From Ascoidea asiatica (taxonomy: Eukaryota > Ascomycota > Saccharomycetes > Ascoideales > Ascoideaceae), in assembly GCA_001600695.1 (NCBI GenBank), contig BCKQ01000005.1, forward strand, positions 260,593 to 324,592: a stretch of 64,000 nt of DNA. Direction: 5' to 3'. A model generated the notes under the pieces. That model was not told the DNA's origin. It ran no database searches and saw only the letters and a program-made list of their open reading frames with translations. Shown here one piece after another: positions 20,114 through 29,986 of the stretch. The position numbers and the translations under genes were made by a program. Numbering within the stretch: position 1 is the first letter of the stretch; the number at the start of each line of letters is the position of its first letter.

Positions 20114-20920
20114 AGCCTGAAAAATTGGTCATAGAAAGATTTGAATTATCAGTAACAGTAAAATTTGATATTGAATGATAAATTGAAATAACTTATATAT
20201 TTAAAAACCTAATAGTAGAATAAAATAAAAAATTATTTTTTTACCAATTCAAGTATAGTTTAAAAAATACTTATTGCTTATTCAATAAGTATTATTACCT
20301 ATTCAAATAAACATTTGTTGTTAAAGAACCATGGAGTTCAAGACAACCAGCGTACTTTAAAATTAGATTTTCATCTTTATTTGATTTTCCTATTTACTTT
20401 TGATTTATCAAAGCAAAACAAAGTTAAAAAAAACACGAAAAGTGCAAAAAACGCGAATAAAGTGAAAGCCACTTTTGTGGCTAGTTTATTACAAAAGAAA
20501 TCTCAGTTCTCGCTTTTGCACATAGATATTTTATTTTTACTATCGGTGTTTTCATCACACAAGAGTTAGTTATTCAACAAATTTTCTTTTAATCTAAATG
20601 CCACAGAGAATAAAACACTGTATTTTTGATTAGGAGAACGTGTTGATTTTTTTTTGATGTTTCTGGTGTTTGAACTGAACAGCCGAGAGATACCGCCTGT
20701 ATCTTGTTAGCAGCTTAGATTATATTCTCTCATAGAGTCACAAAGTATTATATGGAATTTTTGGGAGTTACTTTTTTTTATTCACAAAAACTACCTTGAA
20801 ATATTAATTAATTCACTAATTAACTAATTAATTTTAATTAACTAACATTGAAGAATTGAATTTTATTATAGCTACATATTTCAAAAAATACTTTTATGTT
20901 GCTATTGCTTATATCATCAA
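20114..20920. other. Divergent promoter PIF1 / GAF-domain gene
   Basis: No gene. An open stretch at 20315-20569 has no features of a protein. G1/S-type boxes are listed separately. The segment at 20800-20850 is a run of TTAATTAACTAA-type repeats. Confidence 0.5.
20434..20456. promoter_or_regulatory. SCB and MCB-like pair upstream of PIF1
   Basis: CACGAAAA (20434-20441) is the exact Swi4 cell-cycle box, and ACGCGA (20451-20456) carries the MCB core, only 9 bp apart. They lie about 320-340 bp upstream of the PIF1 start and 465 bp before the GAF gene. This suggests SBF/MBF-driven late-G1 expression. Confidence 0.5.
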
Positions 20921-22600
20921 ATGAATAGATTTAAATCACCTGTTGCAGGTTCAGGAAATGCTTTAACTCCTATTTATTCTCCTGGTAAGCGAGATATTTT
21001 ATCTCCTTTTAAATTTGGAAACAAAAAAAATAATAATATAGAAGGAAAATCAAAGTATATATTATACCCACTTTTTATAAATTTGATATTTTATAACTTT
21101 TCAGTTTACTAATTTTGATATTTTATTAGAGAAACTTCCCCAAATAATTCTCAATCTAGTTCACAATGTAGAACAAATTTACCTTTTCCAAATACAGAAA
21201 ATACAATCATAAGTCCTGTTCCTTTGACAAAAGCCCATTTCTTGGATGCATATAGCAAAGGTAAATGGAATTTATCAGTGGTACCATCCCCTACTTGTTT
21301 TCAAAATACAATAGGTTTAATGGAACCTCCAGAAAGTTATAATGAATCTGCTCGTTTAAGAATGGTACATACATATCAGAAGCTGTTACAATGGAAAGAT
21401 TCTGAAAAGTTTCATAAACTAATCTCAATTGCATGCAGAACCTTTTCATGTTTTGGTGCGTCAATTTCTCTTATTGATGAAAAGAAGCAAATTGTTAAAT
21501 ATCAACACTCTCTGGGAATTTCTGAATGTCCAAGAAGAGTTTCAATTGATGCTCATGCTATTTTATCTTCTGAATGCTTTATTTTATTAGATGCAAGTAA
21601 AGATTGGAGATTTAAAAACAATCCTTTTGTAAAAGGGGTTCCAAATTTAAAATTTTATACTGGTGTTCCATTATTTAGTAGAGTGGGCTCTGTAATTGGT
21701 ATCTTAGCCATTTTTGATGTTTTTCCAAGAACCGAATTTCCTGAAGGTCATTTAATGATCCTCAAAAATATTGCAATTGAAATTACTCAAATTCTTGATT
21801 CTCCTGTTTCTCTTTCTTCTAATAAAAGCCAACCTGATCAAAAGTTAATCTCAAAAATTGGTAGAGCTACTAGTTATGAAACATCTAAAACTTTAAATTC
21901 TATTGCTGTTTATGAAAAAGATGGCTCGGGCAGCCAATATTCTCAGAATCTTAATATTAGATTTGGTAGACATGAAAAGAGTATTGAAGAAATCGAAACT
22001 GCAAAAATTTGGAAAGTTCTCTTAGATCCTGGAAGACCTAAAATGGCAGCGTTTTTTTTGTGTAAAAGTATGGCGGAAAGACTAAGTTCTCATTATGTTT
22101 ATGTTATGGAAATAAGAATAGCAGAAACTTATCAAATACCATCAAACTATTTTCCTCCTGATAATAATGTTGAAGCGGAGAGTTTTAAGTATGCTAACAA
22201 ATTGCAAAGGGTAGGAAAAGAAAATACTATCACTAAAATTTTGGGCAGTTATTCTACAAATCCAGTTGATGATGAGAGTAATGAATCAAATATATATTAT
22301 AGGTCATTAAGTTCTGAATTTGGAATATTAATCAGAAATAAAATTCAATCTGTTAGGTATCGGTCCGGAGTTTGCATGTGTTTTCATAGGCATCCTTCAA
22401 AACTAGTTCGAAAAAAAAGAATTCCCATGAATGACAAATCTAATTTCTCCAATTCCTTTAAACCAATTGATTTATATCTAAGATCAGGAGGATATTTAAT
22501 TACTGTGTTTAATGAAAATGATAAAACGTTTACTGAGAGTGAAATCAGCTATATTTTCAGTAGCGCATGTGTATACAGAAAAATTTATATCTCAAACTAA
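20921..22600 (+). CDS. GAF-domain protein of unknown function, spliced
   Basis: Exons 20921-21054 and 21130-22600 give 534 residues. The first exon supplies a Pro/Ser-rich start (MNRFKSPVAGSGNALTPIYSPG), and the long second-exon frame has no ATG near its start, which supports splicing. A GAF domain covers about residues 135-265: RTFSCFGASISLIDEKKQIVK, VSIDAHAILS, and the FYTGVPLFS...IGILAIFD core. The C-terminal half contains another segment (about 340-530) with KMAAFFLCKSMAERLSSHYVYVMEIRI and a closing MCFHRH...GYLITVFNE that may be a second, divergent GAF-like fold. No kinase, cyclase or phosphodiesterase domain is attached. Fungal proteins of this layout exist but I know no assigned function; the ligand is unknown. 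Confidence 0.8.
21055..21129 (+). other. Intron of the GAF-domain gene (75 bp)
   Basis: Donor GTATAT at 21055, branch-like TACTAAT at 21107-21113, acceptor TTATTAG ending at 21129. It splits a Lys codon and restores one continuous frame. Confidence 0.85.
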
Positions 22601-22808
22601 TTGAAAAGGGAAGTAAACTGTTTTTGATATTTGAAGGAGTCTTACTACATCGGTGGTTACTTTTATTTTTTAATTTTTTTTTGAGCCTTAAAATTACTTT
22701 TTTTTTCAAAAATTTCTATTATTAAACAAATTTAATGACGTTCAATATATACTAAATACTATATGCATGCGTTTTCAAAGGGCTGCTTTCATAGATGTCA
22801 CTTGAAAA

Positions 22809-24302
22809 TCAACAACTACAATCACCGAGAGTTCTAGAAAAGGGAATTGCATCCTTTATATTTTCAGTATTCGTCAAATAACAAATCAATCTTTCAAAGC
22901 CCATACCAAAACCTCCATGAGGGACACTTCCGTTCTTCCTTGTTTCAAGATACCATTTAACATCGTCAATTTTCATTCCTCTATATAATACTTCTTGTTT
23001 TAATTTTTCATAATTATCTTCTCTTAGTGAACCTCCAATCAATTCACCTACCTCGGGAACTAATAAATCAAAGCATTCCACTGTATCGTCATCAGGATTT
23101 TTTTTCATGTAAAATGATTTAAACGCTCTTGGGTAATTAGTAACAAATACAGGAGATTTGAAATACGATCCGCTTAAATATTTTTCATGTTCTGTTGCTA
23201 GAGCAGTACCCAACTTTGGTTGAAATTTGAATGTTTGATCTGATTTTAGCAATATATTTATTGCATCCGAATAAGTTATAGAAGGCCAAGAGTTTTTTTG
23301 TAACAAGTTATTCAAACGATCCATAATGACTAGGTTTTCTTCCTTTGTTCTTCTAGAATTGCGCCCAGTTAAATTAGTAAGAGCATTGGAATCATTGCTA
23401 ATAAGAGATTTGGCAATAAATCTAATCATAGATTCACAAAAGGATGTCAAATCTTCAAGACCATCGATGAAAGCAATTTCAACCTCTAGCATCCAAAATT
23501 CAGCTAAATGACGATTTGTATCTGATTTTTCTGCTCTGAAACATGGTGACAACGTCCAAACTTTGTTTAGAGCTAAACATAAAGTTTCTAAATGTAGTTG
23601 GGAGGAAACCGTCAAATAAGACTCTTTTCCAAAAAAATAATTTGATTTATCGTTATATCTTTTAGGAATATTGCATTTTTTAGATTTAAGTAATTCTTTA
23701 AAAATAGTGGAGCTCTCAATTTGAAACAACTCGCCAGCACCTTCACAATCAGAGCTTGTAATTATAGGAGGATTGGTTTTGAAAAAATTGTTTCTATTGA
23801 AAAATTCATTTAATTTGAAATCTAAAAAAGATCTAAATCTTAGAATAGAAGACAATTTTGAGGATTTATGCTTCAATGTAGGCAAAGACCGCATAAATTG
23901 AGCAGAATGATCTTTTTTTTGCAATGGATAATCATCAGAAACTTTTCCAATGATCTTTATATTATCCGAACTTGCAACTTTCAACTCAAATTTTTGCGAA
24001 GTTCCGTTCGAAGTAGACCATAGTCCTTGAGCTTGTATAGAGGAGCCTGTTTTTAAGTCAAGCACAATATCATTTTTGAGGGCTGAAGATGGGAGTACAA
24101 TCATTAGATTTTCAGGGCCTGAGCCGTCATCTAAATCAATGAAAGAAACATTTTTCAATTTTCTGAATGATCTTATCCAGCCAGAAACTAGAATTTCTGA
24201 GTTTATTTCAGGCTTATTGATATTTATTAGTTGATTTATATCATTATTGAAACTTGAATGCAGCCTCTTGAAAATTAATCCTTTGATATAGCTGGCTTTC
24301 AT
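22809..24302 (-). CDS. SLM5: Mitochondrial asparaginyl-tRNA synthetase
   Basis: 497 residues. The basic leader MKASYIKGLIFKRLHSSF is a mitochondrial presequence. An OB-fold anticodon-binding domain follows (about residues 35-125, VSGWIRSFRKLKNVSFIDLDDGS). The class IIb catalytic core shows motif 1 (FLDFKLNEFFNRNNFFKTNPP), motif 2 (FRAEKSDTNRHLAEFWMLEVEIAF) and motif 3 (GGFGMGFERLICYL). The TSSDCEGAGELF loop is typical of bacterial-type AsnRS. Role: charges mitochondrial tRNA-Asn. It is convergent with the GAF gene and divergent from SES1, so two tRNA synthetases are adjacent. Confidence 0.95.
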   Translation of the reverse strand: MKASYIKGLIFKRLHSSFNNDINQLININKPEINSEILVSGWIRSFRKLKNVSFIDLDDGSGPENLMIVLPSSALKNDIVLDLKTGSSIQAQGLWSTSNGTSQKFELKVASSDNIKIIGKVSDDYPLQKKDHSAQFMRSLPTLKHKSSKLSSILRFRSFLDFKLNEFFNRNNFFKTNPPIITSSDCEGAGELFQIESSTIFKELLKSKKCNIPKRYNDKSNYFFGKESYLTVSSQLHLETLCLALNKVWTLSPCFRAEKSDTNRHLAEFWMLEVEIAFIDGLEDLTSFCESMIRFIAKSLISNDSNALTNLTGRNSRRTKEENLVIMDRLNNLLQKNSWPSITYSDAINILLKSDQTFKFQPKLGTALATEHEKYLSGSYFKSPVFVTNYPRAFKSFYMKKNPDDDTVECFDLLVPEVGELIGGSLREDNYEKLKQEVLYRGMKIDDVKWYLETRKNGSVPHGGFGMGFERLICYLTNTENIKDAIPFSRTLGDCSC

Positions 24303-24895
24303 TATGTTAATTTAAATTCTGAAAAGCCTATAAACCCAGAAAAAAAATAAAAACTGGCAAAGTTTTAACTAAACAATAAATAAACTAGCCATATCTTGAA
24401 GAAATATTAGATTAAAAATTATTTACCTTTAGCTTACCTCATTTTTTTCAATCGTAGTAAATATTCTTTTCCTGAATTTCAGAACCCCAAAAATAGGTTT
24501 TAAAAGTTACCGAATCCACTTCTGCGGTGATATAAAACCATATCAAAAATGTATCCGAGCCATGGAATTTTGGTAAATAAGACATCTGGGACGGTTTTAA
24601 TGACTCACTAATAACTATCCGGAAACTCTAAATTACTCTTGATTACAATTTTATTGAAGTGTGAAGTGGCATTGCGGAAAAAAACATGAATTTTTTAAGG
24701 TGATAAACTTTGAAAATCTATCAACATTTCTAGAAAAAAATCAAACTTCAAAAACAATTTTTAATATTACTTTTCTTCAATCTTTAAACTGGGTTAAGAA
24801 TAATCATTTTTCAATTTATATATACTAAGTTTTTCAATTCCTTTTTTGTAAACTGCTTGCATAAAATTTCTCTTTTGTTATTTATATTTAAGAAA
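24303..24895. other. Divergent promoter SLM5 / SES1
   Basis: About 590 bp without a gene. Nothing beyond AT-rich promoter sequence and a TATATATA stretch near 24820 was recognised. Confidence 0.5.
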
Positions 24896-26284
24896 ATGTT
24901 AGATATTGCTGAATTTATTAAAGAAAAAGGTGGAGATCCTGATAGAATTAAGAGATCTCAAAAGGCTCGTGGTGATTCTGTTGAAATTGTTGATGAAATC
25001 ATTGCTGAATATAAAGAATGGGTTAAGATCAGATTTGATTTAGATGCTCTAAATAAAAAACAAAACCAAATTCAGAAAGAAATTGGTCAGAAAATGAAAT
25101 TGAAACAAAGAGAGGAAGCTCTGAAATTAATCCCAATCAAAGATGAAGTCGTTAAAGAAAAAGCTGAATTAATTGAACAAGAAAAAAGAATTGATGAACA
25201 ATTACGTTGGAAAGTAAATCAAATTGGTAATATTGTACATTCATCAGTTGTAATTTCAAATGATGAAGAAAATAATGAATTAGTTAGAACCTGGAAACCA
25301 GAATCATATGAATCCATTGAAAAAATAGCTGCTGCTACTGGTGCTCCTGCAAAATTATCTCATCATGAAATTTTATTACGCCTCAATGGATATGATCCTG
25401 AAAGAGGTGTGCGTATTGTTGGTCATCGTGGTTATTTCTTAAGAAATTACGGTGTTTTTTTAAATCAAGCTTTAATTAACTATGGTTTATCATACTTAGC
25501 TAAAAGAGGTTTTACTCCTCTACAAGCTCCTGTAATGATGAATAAGGATGTCATGGCAAAGACTGCTCAATTATCTCAATTTGATGAAGAATTATATAAA
25601 GTCATTGATGGTGAAGATGAAAAATATTTAATTGCCACTTCTGAGCAACCAATTTCGGCTTATCATGCTGGTGAGTGGTTTGAAAGTCCTGCAGAACAAT
25701 TACCAATCAAATATGCTGGTTACTCTTCTTGTTTTAGAAGAGAAGCCGGCTCCCATGGTAAAGATGCTTGGGGTATTTTTAGAGTTCATGCTTTCGAAAA
25801 GATTGAACAATTTTGTCTTACTGAACCTAGTAAATCTTGGGAAGAATTTGATAGCATGATTGAAAATTCGGAAGAATTTTATCAAAGCTTAGGTTTACCA
25901 TATAGAGTTGTAGGAATTGTTTCAGGTGAACTAAATAATGCTGCTGCTAAGAAATATGATTTAGAAGCTTGGTTTCCATTTCAACAAGAATATAAGGAAT
26001 TGGTTTCATGTTCTAATTGTACCGATTATCAATCAAGAAATCTTGAAATTAGATGTGGTATTAAGAAAGGTCCTATAGCTAAAAAGGAATATGTCCATTG
26101 TCTTAATTCTACTCTTTGTGCCACTGAAAGAGCTTTATGTTGTATTTTGGAAAATTATCAAAATGAAGATGGTTTAGTTGTTCCTGAAGTTTTAAGAAAG
26201 TATATTCCAGGTGAACCAGAATTTTTACCTTTTGTTAAAGAACTCCATAAAAATTCTACTAGTAAGAAAGTGGGTAAAAAATAA
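24896..26284 (+). CDS. SES1: Cytosolic seryl-tRNA synthetase
   Basis: 462 residues from the ATG at 24896 (MLDIAEFIKEKGGDP), which matches the usual yeast Ses1 start and length; the open frame upstream has no ATG. The N-terminal coiled-coil arm that grips the tRNA-Ser long variable arm covers about residues 1-110. The class IIa core then runs through GYFLRNYGVFLNQALINYG, the TSEQPISAYH serine-binding loop, motif 2 (YSSCFRREAGSHGKDAWGIFRVHAFEKIEQF) and motif 3 (NSTLCATERALCCILENYQ). The Lys-rich tail is family-typical. If the organism reassigns CUG, this enzyme would also charge the tRNA-CAG. Confidence 0.97.
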   Translation: MLDIAEFIKEKGGDPDRIKRSQKARGDSVEIVDEIIAEYKEWVKIRFDLDALNKKQNQIQKEIGQKMKLKQREEALKLIPIKDEVVKEKAELIEQEKRIDEQLRWKVNQIGNIVHSSVVISNDEENNELVRTWKPESYESIEKIAAATGAPAKLSHHEILLRLNGYDPERGVRIVGHRGYFLRNYGVFLNQALINYGLSYLAKRGFTPLQAPVMMNKDVMAKTAQLSQFDEELYKVIDGEDEKYLIATSEQPISAYHAGEWFESPAEQLPIKYAGYSSCFRREAGSHGKDAWGIFRVHAFEKIEQFCLTEPSKSWEEFDSMIENSEEFYQSLGLPYRVVGIVSGELNNAAAKKYDLEAWFPFQQEYKELVSCSNCTDYQSRNLEIRCGIKKGPIAKKEYVHCLNSTLCATERALCCILENYQNEDGLVVPEVLRKYIPGEPEFLPFVKELHKNSTSKKVGKK

Positions 26285-26407
26285 GCGTTTAGCTCTTTCA
26301 AATTTTGAATACAGGAATTGAAGTCTTTTATAGTAATACAAAAAATCAAATTTCAATTATATGAACTTAGAAGTTGTAGCATGTTTTTGTTTAAACGTTT
26401 ATTAATT

Positions 26408-28645
26408 CTATAAAAGTTCTTGGAATATAGAATTTGGGACATCAATTTCATATTCTTTTGTTCCTTTTATAAGCAATGGAATTAGTTCTCCTTTTCCTAC
26501 AAAAAAACTACGATGACCGGCTATTTTCAATATTTCTTGAATTGTTTCCAAATCACAGTTTATATGGATATAAGAATTTGTTTGATAATGATTTAACCTA
26601 TAACTTTTTTCAAATATTCCAAATGTTATAAATTTTTTTATTCTTTCATGAAATTGTTCAGAAGTTTCATTTATAAATATCTTATTATTGTTGTCCGAAA
26701 AATCATTTTGAAAAACGAAAGTGGGATAATCTCTTTGTAATTGTGATTTCGAGGATCTTTTACATCTTTTTGACCTTAAATTTTCATAAATTATAGCATT
26801 ATAATTATTTGACGTTCTTATTGTCCTTTCATTGCCTAAACATTTATTGAATTGAGTACTAATATCGAACTTCGAATTAGGTTCAGAGGTATTTTCAAGG
26901 CAAAAATTACTATTGTTTTCAATATAGTCATTATAATATGAGCCCAAAATAATATTATTCCAAGAATAAATAAAAGTTTCAATAGAACTTCGTAAAGGGG
27001 AGGTGTAATATATACTTGGTAATGGGCAACCTTTATCAAATTGTTTGATCCAACATTCATTTAACTTTTGACATTCATGTCTACCTTCTCTATTCAATTT
27101 TGGATCAAATAAGTTTTGATTATCCATTGCTAAAGTATTAGAATCCCTGGAAAGAAATAGTAATTTATATATTTTATTATTATTTCTTGGGATAAATTTT
27201 AGTTGATTTAATATTTTATCTTTAAATTCAATTTCAAATTCTTTTTTATAAAAAACTTTTTTATTTTGAATCTTTTGATCACTTCCATCTATTTTACTAT
27301 CATTAGCATTTCCATAATAATAATTTTTAAACTTCTGCACTTTGCAATTAACATTATCTTCCTGTTTTATTTTTTTTTCAATATAATTCTTCTCTAACTT
27401 TTGCCTCAATTCAACTATATTTTTTTTGAAAGTTTCATTTGATTTTCTATTAAAATTTTTATTATCTTTGATAGAATCATTGATTAAGCTTTTAACATAT
27501 AAAGTCACATATTCCCATTCTTTATCAGCAATTCCAAAATTATTTAAAAGTGGTTTATAAGATAAATCATTGATATATTTTTTATCTTGTTCAAATAAAC
27601 CAGAAATCAGTTCGAATTTCCAAGATATTTTATCAATCTTACCAATCTTAGCAATTCTAGATTTATTTAATAATATTAATTTATTTGAGATATAAGATAA
27701 ATCGAAAGGATCAATTTCAGTTGGAATAATATTATTAGTATTTCTTTGTTTATCTTTGAGAATTGATTTTTCAAAATTATTTTTGATATTTAAAGTATAA
27801 GATAAAGATGGGGATTTTTTTCGATTTTCTTTCTTTTTACTATTAATATTGGTATTGATATTAGTAATAATATTGGTATTAGGATGAGCATTTAGATCTG
27901 TATCAATGCTGATATTTGATTTTGTATGATTTAGATCATATAATTGATCTATTGAAAAAGTTGAGTAATCAGTAGTTAATCTATTATTAATATCAATATT
28001 ATTATTAATATTATTATTGAAATCTAATTGCTTTTCAAAATAAGATATAGGGGTAGTATTGGAAGCCATTGAATTTAGACTTGTTACGCTTTGTAAATTA
28101 TTTTGAAATTTCAAGTTTGAATTTGAATTTGAATTTAAATTTGAGTTTGAATAAAGATTTATAGATTGATTTTTATTTTGATTTTGATCAGAATCTGATT
28201 CATCTGAAAAAGGAATTGAAGAAAACTCTGGATCATAAGATTTCGTTGAATACAAAGAGTTTACGGATGAAGATAATGTCAGACTACGATATCGTTGATT
28301 ATTACTATGACTTGAATTTATATTCAGCTTTTGTTTATCCCTCTTATGATGTTTGTTTAAATGGTGTCTATTATATTTATCCAAAATAGTTGACATAGAA
28401 ATAGTTCTTGAATGGCGATGTCTATAACCATCTATATTTCTGGAATTTACATTTGAGACCTTATTATTTGTGATGAAATTATTATCTGCTGTAGTTACTT
28501 GAATTATTGGAGGAGATTTAGATACAGGAGGAAAAGAAAAATTTATAGCATTTTGATCAGTATCCTTTTCTAGTTCCCTATATTGTTCCTGACTTTCCAG
28601 GTTAGAATTATTTAGTCTATTACAAAAAGTAGAAAATGATTTCAT
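26408..28645 (-). CDS. Pmu1-like phosphomutase-fold protein lacking both catalytic histidines (pseudoenzyme)
   Basis: 745 residues. The first ~330 residues are low-complexity Asn/Ser-rich sequence (NSNLNSNSNSN). The rest follows the fungal Pmu1/phosphoglycerate-mutase pattern: KFELISGLFEQD...LNNFGIADKEWEYV, then KLLFLSRDSNTLAMDN where active members have the RHGxxxHN motif (R500-D501-S502). Later come LNREGRHECQKL, YYTSPLRSSIETF (SPLR kept), ENLRSKRCKRSSKS, and finally HINCDLETIQEILKIAGHRSF, where active members have SHSG before the helix (D698 region). Both phospho-transfer and acid His positions are therefore changed. Catalysis looks impossible; a binding or regulatory role is inferred. It is convergent with SES1. 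Confidence 0.75.
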   Translation of the reverse strand: MKSFSTFCNRLNNSNLESQEQYRELEKDTDQNAINFSFPPVSKSPPIIQVTTADNNFITNNKVSNVNSRNIDGYRHRHSRTISMSTILDKYNRHHLNKHHKRDKQKLNINSSHSNNQRYRSLTLSSSVNSLYSTKSYDPEFSSIPFSDESDSDQNQNKNQSINLYSNSNLNSNSNSNLKFQNNLQSVTSLNSMASNTTPISYFEKQLDFNNNINNNIDINNRLTTDYSTFSIDQLYDLNHTKSNISIDTDLNAHPNTNIITNINTNINSKKKENRKKSPSLSYTLNIKNNFEKSILKDKQRNTNNIIPTEIDPFDLSYISNKLILLNKSRIAKIGKIDKISWKFELISGLFEQDKKYINDLSYKPLLNNFGIADKEWEYVTLYVKSLINDSIKDNKNFNRKSNETFKKNIVELRQKLEKNYIEKKIKQEDNVNCKVQKFKNYYYGNANDSKIDGSDQKIQNKKVFYKKEFEIEFKDKILNQLKFIPRNNNKIYKLLFLSRDSNTLAMDNQNLFDPKLNREGRHECQKLNECWIKQFDKGCPLPSIYYTSPLRSSIETFIYSWNNIILGSYYNDYIENNSNFCLENTSEPNSKFDISTQFNKCLGNERTIRTSNNYNAIIYENLRSKRCKRSSKSQLQRDYPTFVFQNDFSDNNNKIFINETSEQFHERIKKFITFGIFEKSYRLNHYQTNSYIHINCDLETIQEILKIAGHRSFFVGKGELIPLLIKGTKEYEIDVPNSIFQELL

Positions 28646-29986
28646 GTTTATTACTGATTCTTCCTATTTTATTTACTGAATTATTATTAAATATAAAAAC
28701 AAAGAAGAAAAAGAATGTGAAAATAAAATATATTAAATGAAAAGTTACTTCAACTGATTTTAGTAACATACCAAAACACAAAGTATGTTTTGATAAAACA
28801 ATATTAATTTCTTGATTTATTAAATCAAAACCAGAATTACATTTCATCAAATTGATCAAAGAAATTTAAATCATCCTTAAATTTCCAATGAAGTAAAGGA
28901 TTGTAAGATAGATAGATAGATAGATACTGTGTATTGTAATCCCCATTATTATTTGTAAATGCATTTCAGCAAAGTTTACTTTCGATTCAAATTTTAAAGC
29001 AACATCTACAATATGGTAACGTTGAAATAATAGATAAAATATACAGTAACTAGACTTCCAGTGAAAACTCAACCCTACACTGAACAAAAATAACATCAAA
29101 TTTAATATCATAGTAGCTAATTTTACACGTGAATTAAATTATCTTCCAAGAAATATGTTTTCATTTTGTACCATTTTTGAACATTTTATAGCTAGATGTT
29201 GGATGTACGATTTTGGAAGAAAACTCAAGAAGACTCTGATACTGACAAGTCTGAATGGTTTACTTTAAGTAAAGCGAATGACATTACATAAGAAAGTTGT
29301 AACCTCCTAAGAGCTTGTGTAATAAGCTTAACTTCCCGAAAAATGGGCACACAATTCCAGACTAGTTTCACACTCTCGTTCGACAGACTCGGGTACCATC
29401 AGTCAAAACCTAGATAAGTCATCTGATACATTCACTAATATCTCTAATTTCCCATAAAGCACGTGATGTTGCATGTGGTATCGGTAGTTCAATGAATATA
29501 CGAAATCCTTTAACTACAGTAGACGATGATAAGGTTACGTGGCTCTACAGAAATTTTACAAGTCTTGAAATTGAATTCAAATTGAAGTTAAAATTGAAAT
29601 TGATTAAAACCCATGGCTATGGTGCTTTTAATAAGGAGTAAATCTTTGATTATATAATCTTTGAAAATAAACACAGTTAAGGCTGATGAAATGTACAGTG
29701 CCTCCTTGACGATAATAACTACCATATATTACCCGTTAGTTCTTAAATTAAATCAATACATTTGATAAGTGATAAATATCAACTTATCAACTTTAAGTTC
29801 GTTATCAATTTTTTTTTATTTATTAACTGCAAATTTTATTAAAAATTTACATAAAGGTTGATTCGATTTCAAATTTCTGAAAATTATAAGCATATAATTT
29901 TAAAGTGTATCAATCAATTCAATTAAAAGTATCTTTTTAATTCCAATCGAATAAGTGAACAATTAAAAATTTTAAAATCTAAAAAT
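28646..29986. other. Divergent promoter pseudo-phosphomutase / CMK1 (1.34 kb)
   Basis: No gene. It has a GATA tetranucleotide run (about 28909-28925), two CACGTG E-boxes (29126-29131 and 29460-29465) and a Reb1-like TTACCCG (29739-29745) about 245 bp before CMK1. The length suggests complex control of CMK1. Confidence 0.5.
29460..29465. promoter_or_regulatory. E-box CACGTG upstream of CMK1
   Basis: CACGTG followed by AT, the form favoured by Cbf1/Tye7-type bHLH factors. A second CACGTG lies at 29126-29131. Confidence 0.35.

Noticed and set aside
20315-20569. 84-codon open frame between PIF1 and the GAF gene
   Set aside because: Lies in the divergent promoter, Lys/Phe/Leu-rich by composition, overlaps the SCB/MCB sites.
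24857-24895. N-terminal extension of SES1 that would look like a hydrophobic leader
   Set aside because: The extension starts with TTG; the ATG at 24896 gives the standard Ses1 N-terminus.
28620-29111. Two hydrophobic open frames (79 and 81 codons) upstream of the pseudo-phosphomutase
   Set aside because: Phe/Ile-rich by base composition; one overlaps the start of the real gene.
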